A stretch of 64,000 bases of DNA, taken from NCBI RefSeq assembly GCF_902497555.1, contig NZ_CABVGP010000001.1:1054001-1118000 (forward strand), read 5' to 3'. Position 1 is the stretch's first letter, and each line of letters starts with the position of its first letter. The position numbers and the translations under genes are program-made. This document shows, one piece after another, positions 23,848 to 32,527 of this stretch. Origin of the DNA: Amycolatopsis camponoti (GTDB lineage Bacteria > Actinomycetota > Actinomycetes > Mycobacteriales > Pseudonocardiaceae). The notes beneath the pieces were generated by a model, which saw only the letters and a program-made list of their open reading frames with translations, was not told the origin of the DNA and searched no databases.

Positions 23848-25067
23848 GCTCCGTCCAGGACGCCGTCGCCGAGGCGCACCGTCGCGAGTGGGCCTACGTG
23901 CTCGCCGCGACGGTGCGGGTCACCCGCGACCTCGACGAGGCCGAAGAGGCCGTCCAGGACGCCTACCTCCAGGCCCTGAAGCGCTGGGCCGACGACGGCG
24001 TCCCGGACCGGCCCGGCGCGTGGCTGACCACGGTCGCGCGCCGGACCGCGCTCAACGGCGTCCGCCACCGGGAAGTGCTGCGGCGCAAGCTGCCGCTGCT
24101 GGTCGAGCCGGACACCGCCGAGCCGCCGGAGCCCGCCGGGCCGATCCCGGACGACCGGCTCCGGCTCGTCTTCACCTGCTGCCACCCGGCGCTCGCGCAG
24201 GAGGCCCAGGTCGCGCTGACGCTGCGACTCGTGTGCGGCGTCGCGACGGCCGACATCGCGCACGCCTTCCTGGTGCCCGAGCCGACGATGGCGGCCCGGA
24301 TCACCCGCGCCAAGAAGAAGATCGCCGCCGCGCGGATCCCGTACGCGGTGCCGGCGGCCGAGGACCTGCCGGAACGCGTGTCCGTCGTGCTGACCGTGCT
24401 GCACCTGCTCTACGCGGCCGGGCACACCGCGCCGTCGGGTGATGACCTCGTGCGCGACGAGCTGACCGGGCGCGCTCTGGACCTGGCGCGGATGCTGCGG
24501 GCTCTGCTGCCCGCCGACACCGAGGTAGCCGGGCTGCTCGCGCTCCTGCTGGTGCACCAGGCCCGCCGGGCCACCCGGACCGACGATGGCGGCCGCTTGC
24601 TGCGGCTGGAAGAGCAGGACCGGTCCCGCTGGGACACCGCGATGGTCGCCGAGGCCGACCGGCTGGTCGTCGAGGCGCTCGAGGGCGGCCCGCCCGGGCG
24701 GTTCGGCGTGCAGGCCGCGATCGCCGCCCTGCACGCCCAGGCGCCCAGCTACGCCGAAACCGACTGGCCGCAGATCCTGACCCTCTACGACGTGCTGCTG
24801 CGCCTGTGGCCCTCGCCCGTGGTGGCGCTCAACCGCGCGGTCGCCGTCGCGATGGTCGACGGCCCGGCGGCGGCGCTGGCCGAGATCGCCCGGCTGGAGG
24901 ACGACGGACGGCTCGCCGGCTACCGCTACCTGCCCGCCACCAAAGCGGACCTGCTGCACCGCCTCGGCCGCGACGCCGAAGCGGCCGACGCCTACCGCGC
25001 CGCGCTGGCGTTGAGCGAAAACGCCGTCGAGCAGGAGTTCCTCGCCGCGCGGCTCAGCGGGGCCTGA
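23844..25067 (+). CDS. ECF-type RNA polymerase sigma factor (DUF6596 type)
   Basis: 407 aa. Region 2 (about 10-75, RDLDEAEEAVQDAYLQALKRW) and region 4 HTH (about 130-165, TADIAHAFLVPEPTMAARIT) are followed by a long C-terminal extension (about 175-407), the DUF6596/TPR-like tail of this group, which may act as an in-built regulator. No ATG, GTG or TTG stands at the expected start: the frame enters directly after the YCII stop and CTG at 23844, in a CTGA overlap, is the only near-cognate codon at the conserved N-terminus. The next GTG falls inside region 2. No separate anti-sigma gene is adjacent. Confidence 0.85.
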   Translation: MSSVQDAVAEAHRREWAYVLAATVRVTRDLDEAEEAVQDAYLQALKRWADDGVPDRPGAWLTTVARRTALNGVRHREVLRRKLPLLVEPDTAEPPEPAGPIPDDRLRLVFTCCHPALAQEAQVALTLRLVCGVATADIAHAFLVPEPTMAARITRAKKKIAAARIPYAVPAAEDLPERVSVVLTVLHLLYAAGHTAPSGDDLVRDELTGRALDLARMLRALLPADTEVAGLLALLLVHQARRATRTDDGGRLLRLEEQDRSRWDTAMVAEADRLVVEALEGGPPGRFGVQAAIAALHAQAPSYAETDWPQILTLYDVLLRLWPSPVVALNRAVAVAMVDGPAAALAEIARLEDDGRLAGYRYLPATKADLLHRLGRDAEAADAYRAALALSENAVEQEFLAARLSGA

Positions 25068-25413
25068 ACAGGAGGACGAACCCGGCGGCCGAAAGGAGCA
25101 GCGCGGCCAGGAAGAACGCGCCGTGCAGGACGGCGCCCACGGCGATGTCCGCGAACAGTTGCAGCACCAGGTCCGCGACGCCGAGCGCGCCGACGACGGC
25201 CAGCGCCACCCGAGTTCCCTTGACGCCGCGGTACACGCCGTAGGTGAGCGCCGCCCACAGCCCGGCGCAGACCGCGTAGGCGAGGATCGCCACCGGAAGC
25301 GGGACGGCGGCTTCGACGGCCGTCCGGCGCCCGCCGAGCAGCGAGCCGAGGAACCAGCACGCAGTCGCGCCCCACCAGGCGAAAGCGGCGCGCGGCGCCC
25401 GCGTCGGGGACAT
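25054..25413 (-). CDS. Small integral membrane protein
   Basis: 119 aa, four predicted membrane helices (about 8-27, 35-58, 67-85, 92-116) and a short basic tail (FRPR). No family recognised. It converges on the sigma gene and overlaps it by 14 nt. Codon choice and hydrophobicity pattern support coding. It could be a membrane partner of the sigma factor, but only proximity suggests it. Confidence 0.65.
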   Translation of the reverse strand: MSPTRAPRAAFAWWGATACWFLGSLLGGRRTAVEAAVPLPVAILAYAVCAGLWAALTYGVYRGVKGTRVALAVVGALGVADLVLQLFADIAVGAVLHGAFFLAALLLSAAGFVLLFRPR

Positions 25414-25609
25414 GGCCGCAGCGTAGAACCGGATCGTCCGGTTCCGGCACGGTCACGACCCGAACCGTTACCCGCCCGGTGACACGGCGGGGTGCTATAA
25501 AGCGCTACCCCAGTGGGACCGGTTCCACGGCCGTAGGCGGCCGCCGCCGGTGCCGCTAGGGTGATCGTCTGGATGTGCTGGCTCACGAGCAGCCGAACGG
25601 GAGAAGCCG

Positions 25610-26812
25610 GTGACCGCCGCGCACGACTCATCGTGGGACTCCGGCACCCGCTTGCGCGTGCTGCTGGTGGAGGACGACGACGGCGACGCGTTGCTGGTCG
25701 AGGAGATGCTGGCGGACACGTCCGTGCCGTTCTCGCTCGAACGCGTCGAAACGCTGACCGCCGCGCTGGCCGGCCCGCTCACCGCCGACTGCGTCCTCCT
25801 CGACCTGCAGCTGCCCGACGCCATGGGCCTCAGCGGGCTGACGAAGCTCGGCCAGCACGCGCCCGGCGTCGCGATCGTCGTCCTGACCGGCGGGCACGAC
25901 CAGGCCACCGGCGTCGCCGCGGTCGCCGCGGGCGCGCAGGACTACCTCGTCAAGGACCAGGTCGACGGGCCGTTGCTGGTGAAGGCGCTGCGGTTCGCCC
26001 GGGAACGCAAGCGCGCCGAGCAGGTCGAGCAGCAGTTCCTGCAGCAGCAGCTGCTCGCCCGCGAGAACGCGCGGCTCGAACGCGGCCTGCTGCCCGTCCC
26101 GCTGCTGCGCGACAAGCACCTCGAACTGGCTTCCCGCTACCGCCCGGGCCGCAACGGATCCCTGCTGGGTGGCGACTTCTACGACGCGATCGAGCTCGCC
26201 GACGGCACCGTGCACATGATGATCGGCGACGTCTGCGGCCACGGCCCGGACGAGGCCGCGCTCGGCGTCGCGCTGCGGATCGCGTGGCGCTCGCTGGTGA
26301 TGGCCGGCCTGCCGATGGCCGACGTGCTGAGCATGGTCGAGCGGGTCCTGGTGCACGAGCGGATCGAGCCGCTGTTCGCCACCGTCTGCATGGTCGTCGT
26401 CGCGCCGGACCGGAGGTCCCTGCGCCTGTCGCTGGCCGGGCACCTGCCGCCGCTGCTGCTCACCCCCGCCGACGGGCACCTGCTCTCCGGCGAACGGCTC
26501 GGCGTCCCGCTCGGCGTCGTCGAAGGCACGAAGTGGGAGGCCCTCGAGGTGCCGCTGGAACCCGGCTGGTCATTGCTGCTCTACACCGACGGCGTGTTCG
26601 AAGGCCGCGTCGGCGCCGGGTCGGAACGGCTCGGCCACGAGCGGATGGCCGCCATCGTCCTCGACATCCAGCACCAGGCCGGGCTGGACGGCACCGACCT
26701 GCTCGACGAGCTGATCGCGCGCGCCGAACGGCTCAACTCCGGCCCGCTCGACGACGACGTCGCCCTCGCCCTGCTCAGCCACGACGCGGGGAGCGCGCCC
26801 GATGAGCGCTGA
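25610..26812 (+). CDS. Response regulator with PP2C/SpoIIE phosphatase output
   Basis: 400 aa. A receiver domain (about 15-135: VLLVEDDDGD acidic pocket, LLDLQLPD with phospho-Asp near 64, VKDQ Lys) is followed by a short coiled coil and a PP2C/SpoIIE phosphatase domain (about 170-390: LGGDFYDA, MIGDVCGHGPDEAA, YTDGVFEG, DDDVAL metal-binding acids). This is the RsbU/RssB-like design in which phosphorylation controls dephosphorylation of a STAS protein; the STAS gene at 28806 is the obvious substrate. GTG 25610 lies after GGGAGAAG. It overlaps the kinase gene by 11 nt. Confidence 0.88.
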   Translation: MTAAHDSSWDSGTRLRVLLVEDDDGDALLVEEMLADTSVPFSLERVETLTAALAGPLTADCVLLDLQLPDAMGLSGLTKLGQHAPGVAIVVLTGGHDQATGVAAVAAGAQDYLVKDQVDGPLLVKALRFARERKRAEQVEQQFLQQQLLARENARLERGLLPVPLLRDKHLELASRYRPGRNGSLLGGDFYDAIELADGTVHMMIGDVCGHGPDEAALGVALRIAWRSLVMAGLPMADVLSMVERVLVHERIEPLFATVCMVVVAPDRRSLRLSLAGHLPPLLLTPADGHLLSGERLGVPLGVVEGTKWEALEVPLEPGWSLLLYTDGVFEGRVGAGSERLGHERMAAIVLDIQHQAGLDGTDLLDELIARAERLNSGPLDDDVALALLSHDAGSAPDER

Positions 26813-28322
26813 GGCACGCGGGTGGACGATCCGCCGCTGGCTGAGCCTGTTCGCCGTCGTCGAAGCCGTCCTGCTGCTCGCCGCGGTGGCCGGCGGCGTG
26901 ATCGCGCTGAACAACCTCACCGAGGCCCGCACCAGCCTCCTCGACGTCATCGGGCCCCAGCGGCTGGCCGCGACGCAGCTGTCGACCGCGCTGCTGAACC
27001 AGGAGACCGGCATCCGCGGCTACCAGCTCGGCCGGCAGCCCGACTTCCTCACCCCCTACACCGACGGCCGCCAGGCGGAAGGCGACGCGGTCAGCCAGCT
27101 GCGCCAGCTCGGCGCACTCCCCGGCACCCAGGCCGGCGACGACCTGGAAGCCGTCCTGCGCGCGGCGGTGGCCTGGCAGGCCGTGGCCGCCCCCGGCGCC
27201 GAACCCGGCGCGAGCCCGCTCACGCAGGCGCAGATCGAGCGCGGCCGGACCCTGTTCAACGCCGTGCGGCAGGCGCTCGGCACGCAGTTCGACCACCTCA
27301 CCACCGTCCGGGACGCCGGCCGGGCGGACCTCGAGCGCGCGGGGAACTTCCTGACCGCCATGCTCGTCGCCATCGCGGTGCTGGTCGTCCTGCTGTTCGT
27401 GGTGCTGTTCCTCGGCCTGCGGCAGGTCATCACCCGGCCGATCCTGCGGCTGGCGGGCGAGGTCCGCCAGGCCGCCGACCAGGACGTCCACCGGCCGGTG
27501 AGCGGGAGCGGGCCGCGCGAGATCGCCCAGCTCGGCGCCGACGTCGAGGCCATGCGGCAGCGCATCCTCGACGAGGTGGCCGAGCTCGAGCGGGCGCACG
27601 CGATGCTGGACCGCCGGACCCGCGAGCTGGAGCGGTCGAACGCCGACCTGGAGCAGTTCGCCTACGTCGCTTCGCACGACCTGCAGGAGCCGCTGCGAAA
27701 GGTGGCGAGCTTCTGCCAGCTGCTGCAGAAGCGCTACCAGGGCCTGCTCGACGAGCGGGGCGAGCAGTACATCGAGTACGCCGTCGACGGCGCGAAACGC
27801 ATGCAGGTCCTGATCAACGACCTCCTGGCGTTCTCGCGGGTCGGCCGGAACCCGGGTGAGCACGTCGTGGTCGACGCGGGCCGGCTGGTCGACGACGCGC
27901 TCGCGAACCTCGAAGTCGCGCTCTCGCTGAGCGCCGGCAAGGTCGACCACGGCGAGCTGCCCGAGGTGCGCGTCGAGCCGGCGCTGATGACGGCGGTGTT
28001 CCAGAACCTGATCGGCAACGCCCTGAAGTTCAAGGACGAGACGCCGCCGGAGGTGCGGGTCACCGCGCACCGCGACGGCGACGACTGGGTGTTCTCGGTG
28101 TCGGACAACGGGATCGGCATCGACGCGGAGTACGCCGAACGGGTCTTCGCGCTGTTCCAGCGGCTGCACACCCGCACCGCGTACCCGGGCACCGGCATCG
28201 GCCTGGCCCTGTGCCGGCGGATCGTCGAGTACCACGGCGGCCGGATCTGGCTCGACACCGAGGCCGAGAGCACCACGTTCCGCTTCACCATTCCGGCGGC
28301 CGAGGACAGGGGGGACGCATGA
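26802..28322 (+). CDS. Membrane sensor histidine kinase, CHASE3-type sensor
   Basis: 506 aa. Membrane helix 1 (about 10-32), a CHASE3-like helical extracytoplasmic domain (about 33-180, LLNQETGIRGYQLGRQ), helix 2 (about 186-208), HAMP (210-262), a coiled coil, a HisKA-type box (YVASHDLQEPLRKV, His about 291) and an ATPase domain (NLIGNALKFKD, SDNGIGID, GTGIGLALCRRIVEYHGG). The H-box and ATPase resemble the phytochrome/BphP-like kinases that signal to single-domain regulators. Overlaps the genes on both sides (11 and 4 nt), so likely an operon of three. Confidence 0.9.
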   Translation: MSAEARGWTIRRWLSLFAVVEAVLLLAAVAGGVIALNNLTEARTSLLDVIGPQRLAATQLSTALLNQETGIRGYQLGRQPDFLTPYTDGRQAEGDAVSQLRQLGALPGTQAGDDLEAVLRAAVAWQAVAAPGAEPGASPLTQAQIERGRTLFNAVRQALGTQFDHLTTVRDAGRADLERAGNFLTAMLVAIAVLVVLLFVVLFLGLRQVITRPILRLAGEVRQAADQDVHRPVSGSGPREIAQLGADVEAMRQRILDEVAELERAHAMLDRRTRELERSNADLEQFAYVASHDLQEPLRKVASFCQLLQKRYQGLLDERGEQYIEYAVDGAKRMQVLINDLLAFSRVGRNPGEHVVVDAGRLVDDALANLEVALSLSAGKVDHGELPEVRVEPALMTAVFQNLIGNALKFKDETPPEVRVTAHRDGDDWVFSVSDNGIGIDAEYAERVFALFQRLHTRTAYPGTGIGLALCRRIVEYHGGRIWLDTEAESTTFRFTIPAAEDRGDA

Positions 28323-28759
28323 CGCAGGCGCATGACCCGATCGACATCCTGCTCGTCGAAGACGACCCCGGCGACGTGCTGATGACGCGGGAAGCCTTCG
28401 AGTACCACAAGATCCGCAACGCGTTGCACGTCGCGAGCGACGGCGTCGAGGCCCTCGAGTTCCTGAACCGGAAGGGCCGCTTCGGGAAGGCGCCGCGGCC
28501 GGGGCTGATCCTGCTCGACCTCAACCTGCCCCGCAAGGACGGCCGGGAGCTGCTCGGCGAGATCAAGCAGGACCCGGACCTGCGCACCATCCCGGTGGTC
28601 GTGCTGACGACGTCCGAAGCGGACGAGGACATCGTGCGCAGCTATGACCTGCACGCCAACGCCTACGTCACCAAGCCGGTCGACTTCGAGAAGTTCGTCG
28701 AGGTGGTCCGGAAGATCGACGACTTCTGGGTCACGGTGGTCCAGCTGCCGCACCGGTGA
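28319..28759 (+). CDS. Single-domain response regulator (Rcp1-like)
   Basis: 146 aa, receiver domain only: acidic pair in LLVEDDPGD (about 12-20), phospho-Asp in LILLDLNLPRKDGREL (about 65), Thr in VLTTSEADED, Lys in YVTKPVDFEKF. The extended RKDGREL loop is typical of Rcp1-type regulators that pair with kinases like the one encoded just before. ATG 28319 overlaps the kinase stop. No output domain, so it should act by protein contact or phosphorelay. Confidence 0.88.
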   Translation: MTQAHDPIDILLVEDDPGDVLMTREAFEYHKIRNALHVASDGVEALEFLNRKGRFGKAPRPGLILLDLNLPRKDGRELLGEIKQDPDLRTIPVVVLTTSEADEDIVRSYDLHANAYVTKPVDFEKFVEVVRKIDDFWVTVVQLPHR

Positions 28760-28805
28760 GGGCATCGATGGCGTGGCGGCGGAGATTGGGGCACCATAAA
28801 GCGCC

Positions 28806-29165
28806 GTGACCTCTTCATCCCGGGATCTTCCCGCCGTCGAGCTGGCGGTCACGCTCGACTGGCGGGACTCGGCCGCGGTGCTGTCCGTGGCGGGGGAGAT
28901 CGACCTGGTGAGCGCGCCGGAGTTCGAGGAAGTCGTCGGTGTCGTGCTGGCCGGTGAACCGCGGACGCTGGTGGTCGACCTGCGCGCGGTGACGTTCTTC
29001 TGCTCGGCGGGCCTGCAGGTGCTCGCGGCGGCGCACCGCAAGCTGCCCGAGCGCGGGCTGCGGGTGGTGAGCGACTCGCAGGTGACGTCGGGGCCGCTGA
29101 AGACCACGGGCCTCGACACGTGGATCGGCATCCACGCGACGGTCGACGAAGCGCTCAGCCAGTGA
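28806..29165 (+). CDS. STAS-domain anti-sigma-factor antagonist
   Basis: 119 aa. STAS domain with AVLSVAGEIDLVSAPEFEEVV (about 26-46) and the phosphorylation loop VTFFCSAGLQVLAAA, where the conserved Ser (about 65) follows Cys instead of the usual Asp. Likely role: when dephosphorylated it binds and removes the RsbW-type kinase from a sigma factor. GTG 28806 is only one nucleotide after an ATAAAGCGC motif, so translation from a leaderless or very short-leader transcript is possible. Confidence 0.85.
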   Translation: MTSSSRDLPAVELAVTLDWRDSAAVLSVAGEIDLVSAPEFEEVVGVVLAGEPRTLVVDLRAVTFFCSAGLQVLAAAHRKLPERGLRVVSDSQVTSGPLKTTGLDTWIGIHATVDEALSQ

Positions 29166-29185
29166 CGGGCCCGGAAAGGCGACCG

Positions 29186-29605
29186 ATGGACGAACCCCCG
29201 GGACCGTTCCGCTGCCACGGCGTGCAGGCGGAGCCCCAGGCCCTGCGGCGGCTCCGGCACGACCTGATGGCGTGGGTCCTCTCCGCGGGCGTCGACGAGA
29301 GCCGGGCGCAGGACATCGTGCTGGCGAGCTACGAGGCGCTGGCGAACGTCGCCGACCACGCGTACGACGCGACGGGTTCCGGGGTGGTCGACCTCGACGC
29401 GGCGGTGTACCCGGACCGGATCGAAGTGGTCATCGGCGACCACGGGCAGTGGCGGACCCCGGTGGTGGACCCGCGCCCGGTTTCCGCGCGCGGGCGCGGG
29501 TTGATGCTGGTGCGGGCGAGCGCGGACCGGGCGGACATCGCGTCCGGGGACACGGGGACCGTGGTCACCCTGGCTTGGGACCTGGCGCTGAGCCGTCGTG
29601 AGTGA
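29186..29605 (+). CDS. RsbW-type anti-sigma factor / Ser kinase
   Basis: 139 aa, GHKL ATPase fold of the HATPase_c_2 type: N box LASYEALANVADHAY (about 50-64), VIGDHGQW (about 86-93), ARGRGLMLVRASADR (about 106-120), TVVTLAWDL. It should phosphorylate the STAS protein encoded 20 nt upstream and sequester a sigma factor; no cognate sigma gene is adjacent. ATG 29186 has GGAAAGG 6-7 nt upstream. Its last codons and stop lie inside the repeated palindrome. Confidence 0.85.
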   Translation: MDEPPGPFRCHGVQAEPQALRRLRHDLMAWVLSAGVDESRAQDIVLASYEALANVADHAYDATGSGVVDLDAAVYPDRIEVVIGDHGQWRTPVVDPRPVSARGRGLMLVRASADRADIASGDTGTVVTLAWDLALSRRE

Positions 29606-29642
29606 GAAACAGGGTTAGAACCCTGTTTCTCACTCACGACGG
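29593..29642. repeat. Dispersed palindrome, copy 2 (most perfect)
   Basis: 24-bp arms with a 2-nt centre (AG): left part GTCGTGAGTGAGAAACAGGG, then TT-AG-AA and the complement. It lies between the convergent RsbW-type and phosphoesterase genes. The centre is fully symmetric here (GGGTT/AACCC), while the other copies carry one mismatch. Confidence 0.88.
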
Positions 29643-29647
29643 GTTTG

Positions 29648-31270
29648 CTAGCGGTGCGTCACGGCACCGGTCTTCGGGTCGAGCGTGACCGCCTTCGCCT
29701 GCGGCCACCAGAAGTCGAACATCCCGTTCATCGACCCCGCGCGGGAGTCGAAGGACGAGTCGCCGATCCGGCCGGCGAACCAGTTGTCCTCGATGAACTT
29801 CAGCACCGAGGTCTGGTCCGTCTGCGTGTGGTCGACGTGGTTCACCTTGCTGTACGGCGAAACCACCAGCAGCGGCAGCCGCGGGCCGTAGCCGCAGCGG
29901 TCCGCGTAGGTGCCCACCTTCGTCGGCTTGCCCGTGCACACCGCCTGGTCCTGCGCGGCGTCGTGCGAGCCGTTGACGATCTGCGACGACGCGTGGTCGT
30001 ACCAGCCGTCGGAGTCGTCGTAGGCCAGGACGACGGCCGTCGACTTCCACTCCGGGGACTGCTGGATCTTGTTGATCTCGCCGACCACGAACTGCTGCTC
30101 GTCCAGCGGGTCCGAGTACCCCGCGTGGCCGTCCTGGTATTCCGGTGCCTTGAGGAAGCTCACCGCGGGCATCGAGCCGGCCTTCAGCGCGGCGTCGAAG
30201 TCCGAGGTGTCGTACTGGTGGTTCGCGCGGTCGGTCTGGCCGATCGCCTGCACCGAGGACGGCGGGAGGTGCTTCGGGTTCGCCGTCGACGGGTAGTACT
30301 GGAACGGCTCGTGGTGCGGGCTGTAGTCCACCGCCGCGTTGCCACCGACGTTCGTGTGGGTCTGACCGCACACCGCGTAGCCGTTGGCCGTGCCGGTCGG
30401 GCGGAAGCCGCCCTGGAACCAGCCCCACGTCACGTGGCGCTGGTTGAGCAGGTCGCCGATGTTGCGGCCCTGCATCGTGGCCAGGTTGTCCTTGCTCGTG
30501 TGGTTCTTGCCCGAGCAGTCGTCCCAGGCCGGGTCCGGGTCGTTGATGACCGTGCCGACGCCGTTCGCGTCCGGCGAGGACACCACGTAGGCGTCGCTGA
30601 CCGGCTCGTGCGTCACCGGGTCGACCGCCCGGCCGCCGTGGGTCTGGCCGGAGATCAGGTTCAGCGCGCCCGGCGTGGACGGGCCGAACACCGTGTTGAA
30701 CGAGTTGTCGTTCAGCGCGTAGTGCTGCGCGTAGTTCCACATGCCGGTGACGGTGTTGCCGTCGTAGTAGTCCATCACCAGGCCGGGCTCGCCGAACAGC
30801 ACCGGCTGGCCGGTGCACTTGTCCGTCTCGGTCTTCTCGACGAACTCGTCCATCTTGCCGCCGTTGAAAGCGGCCTGCTCGGCGCCGTAGTTGTGGTTCT
30901 GGTCGCAGGTCATCGCCTGCTCGTGCGTGAGCCGCTTCGGGTTGTACGCGTTCGGGTTGTTCGTCAGCAGCTTCTTGTCGAGGCCGTTGACCTTCGGGGT
31001 GTTGCGCGCGGCGGTGAACGGGGTGCCGTCGGTGTTGGCCGCGTTCGGGTAGGTGCCGAAGTAGTGGTCGAACGAGATGTTCTCGCCGAAGATGACCACG
31101 ACGTGCTTGATCGGCGTGGCCGTGGGGATCCAGTGGGCCGGGAAGACGTTCAGCGGCTGGGCTTCCGCGGTGGTCGCCGCGGAGCCGGTGACGATGGCCA
31201 GCGTGGCCACCGAGGCGAGGGCCCCGGCGCCGAGCAGGCCACGCCGTCGCCGGCGGGTTCTCTTGTCCAC
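29648..31270 (-). CDS. Exported phosphoesterase (phospholipase C-like)
   Basis: 540 aa of the phosphoesterase family that includes bacterial phospholipases C and acid phosphatases. Signal peptide with an Arg run (RTRRRRRG, about 4-11) and hydrophobic core to about residue 37. Family motifs: VVVIFGENISFDHYFGTYPN (metal-binding Glu/Asn near the start), GQTHGG, VSFLKAPEYQDGHAGYSDP, AYDDSDGWYDH and a final DFWWPQ. GTG 31270 has AAAGGA upstream. It lies 30 nt after efeB on the same strand, so it may be the third gene of an iron-uptake operon. Substrate not determinable. Confidence 0.85.
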   Translation of the reverse strand: MDKRTRRRRRGLLGAGALASVATLAIVTGSAATTAEAQPLNVFPAHWIPTATPIKHVVVIFGENISFDHYFGTYPNAANTDGTPFTAARNTPKVNGLDKKLLTNNPNAYNPKRLTHEQAMTCDQNHNYGAEQAAFNGGKMDEFVEKTETDKCTGQPVLFGEPGLVMDYYDGNTVTGMWNYAQHYALNDNSFNTVFGPSTPGALNLISGQTHGGRAVDPVTHEPVSDAYVVSSPDANGVGTVINDPDPAWDDCSGKNHTSKDNLATMQGRNIGDLLNQRHVTWGWFQGGFRPTGTANGYAVCGQTHTNVGGNAAVDYSPHHEPFQYYPSTANPKHLPPSSVQAIGQTDRANHQYDTSDFDAALKAGSMPAVSFLKAPEYQDGHAGYSDPLDEQQFVVGEINKIQQSPEWKSTAVVLAYDDSDGWYDHASSQIVNGSHDAAQDQAVCTGKPTKVGTYADRCGYGPRLPLLVVSPYSKVNHVDHTQTDQTSVLKFIEDNWFAGRIGDSSFDSRAGSMNGMFDFWWPQAKAVTLDPKTGAVTHR

Positions 31271-31300
31271 AGTGGATTCCTTTCGTGGTGGGTTCGCCGG

Positions 31301-32527
31301 TCAGGCGAGCAAAGAGCGGCCGAAGTGGTCGTCCGGCCCGGTGACGCCCGGCAGCGCGAAGAAGTAGCCGCCGCCGAACGGGGAGATGTAGTCGGTGAGG
31401 GGTTCGTCGGCCAGCCGCGTCTGGACCGCTTCGAACTGGCGCTCCAGGTCCTGCTGGTAGCAGACGAAGATCAGGCCCATGTCGAGGTTGCCGTTGCTGT
31501 CGATGCCGCGGTCGTAGTTCACCGCGCGGCGCAGGATCCGGCTGGCGTCGGTCTCCGGCGTGCGCGGGTTGGCCTTCCGGATGTGGCTGGTCAGCGGGAT
31601 CACGGTGCCGACCGGGTCGTCGGCGTAGCGCGGCACGTCGGTCTCCTCGGTGCCGTCGAGCGGAGCGCCGGTGTCGCGGCGGCGGCCGAACATGTTCTCC
31701 TGCTCGGCCAGCGAGACCCGGTCCCAGAACTCGACGAGCATCCGGATCAGCCGGACGACCTGGTAGCTGCCGCCCTCGGCCCACGCGGGTTCGCCCGCTT
31801 TCGTCCACACTCGACTGTCTGCTTCGGACACTTCCGGGTTCGAGATGCCGTCCTTGAAGCCCATCAGGTTGCGCGGAGTGCCTTCCGGCCGCGGCGGGGA
31901 GCTGAAGCCGTTGAGCTTCCAGCGCAGCTGCATGCCCCCGCGGGTCGCGCGGGCGATGTCGCGCAGGGCGTGCAGGACGGTGTCGGTCGAGTTGGCGGAC
32001 AGCGTGAGGCTGAGGTCACCGTGGCACTGGGCGGGATCGAGGGCGTCGTTCGCGAACGTCGTCATCGGCTTCAGCTTGGCGGGCTTGAGCTTCGCGAGCC
32101 CGTACCGCTCGTCGAACAGCGACGCGCCGACACCGAGGATCACGCCCAGATCCCCACCGGGCACCACGGGCCCGAGAACCCCGGAGTCGGCGGGAGGAGC
32201 GGTGATCCCCAGAGCGGCGGGTGCCCCGCCCCCGGTGAGGAACCGCGCCCGATCGGTGACGGCGCGGAAGAGGTCGGCCAGCTCGGTTTTGGACTCGGCG
32301 ACGACATCGAAGGAGGCGACGATCGTCTGGGTCGGCGGGACCCGAAGGATGGCGGCTTGGTTTTTGCCGTGGAAGGCAACGGGAGCGGTGCTGTCGGTGG
32401 TGGTGGCACCGGAGGAAGCACCAAGCCCGGCCCCGGCGGCAACGGTGAGGCCCGCACCCACCGCGGCCCGGCGGAGGAAGGAGCGGCGGGGGACACCGGT
32501 CGCGTGCGGCACGGGGCAGTCGGTCAC
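31301..32527 (-). CDS. efeB: DyP-type peroxidase, EfeB-like
   Basis: 408 aa, Tat-exported heme peroxidase. The signal has RRSFLRRA (about 14-21). DyP hallmarks: GFKDGISNP (GxxDG, distal Asp), proximal heme His in [10 protein letters not shown], distal Arg in NYDRGID. EfeB oxidises Fe(II) or handles heme iron for the EfeUOB system. The GTG at 32527 overlaps the efeO stop (GTGA), a typical efeOB arrangement. The EfeU permease is not found beside it. Confidence 0.9.
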   Translation of the reverse strand: MTDCPVPHATGVPRRSFLRRAAVGAGLTVAAGAGLGASSGATTTDSTAPVAFHGKNQAAILRVPPTQTIVASFDVVAESKTELADLFRAVTDRARFLTGGGAPAALGITAPPADSGVLGPVVPGGDLGVILGVGASLFDERYGLAKLKPAKLKPMTTFANDALDPAQCHGDLSLTLSANSTDTVLHALRDIARATRGGMQLRWKLNGFSSPPRPEGTPRNLMGFKDGISNPEVSEADSRVWTKAGEPAWAEGGSYQVVRLIRMLVEFWDRVSLAEQENMFGRRRDTGAPLDGTEETDVPRYADDPVGTVIPLTSHIRKANPRTPETDASRILRRAVNYDRGIDSNGNLDMGLIFVCYQQDLERQFEAVQTRLADEPLTDYISPFGGGYFFALPGVTGPDDHFGRSLLA

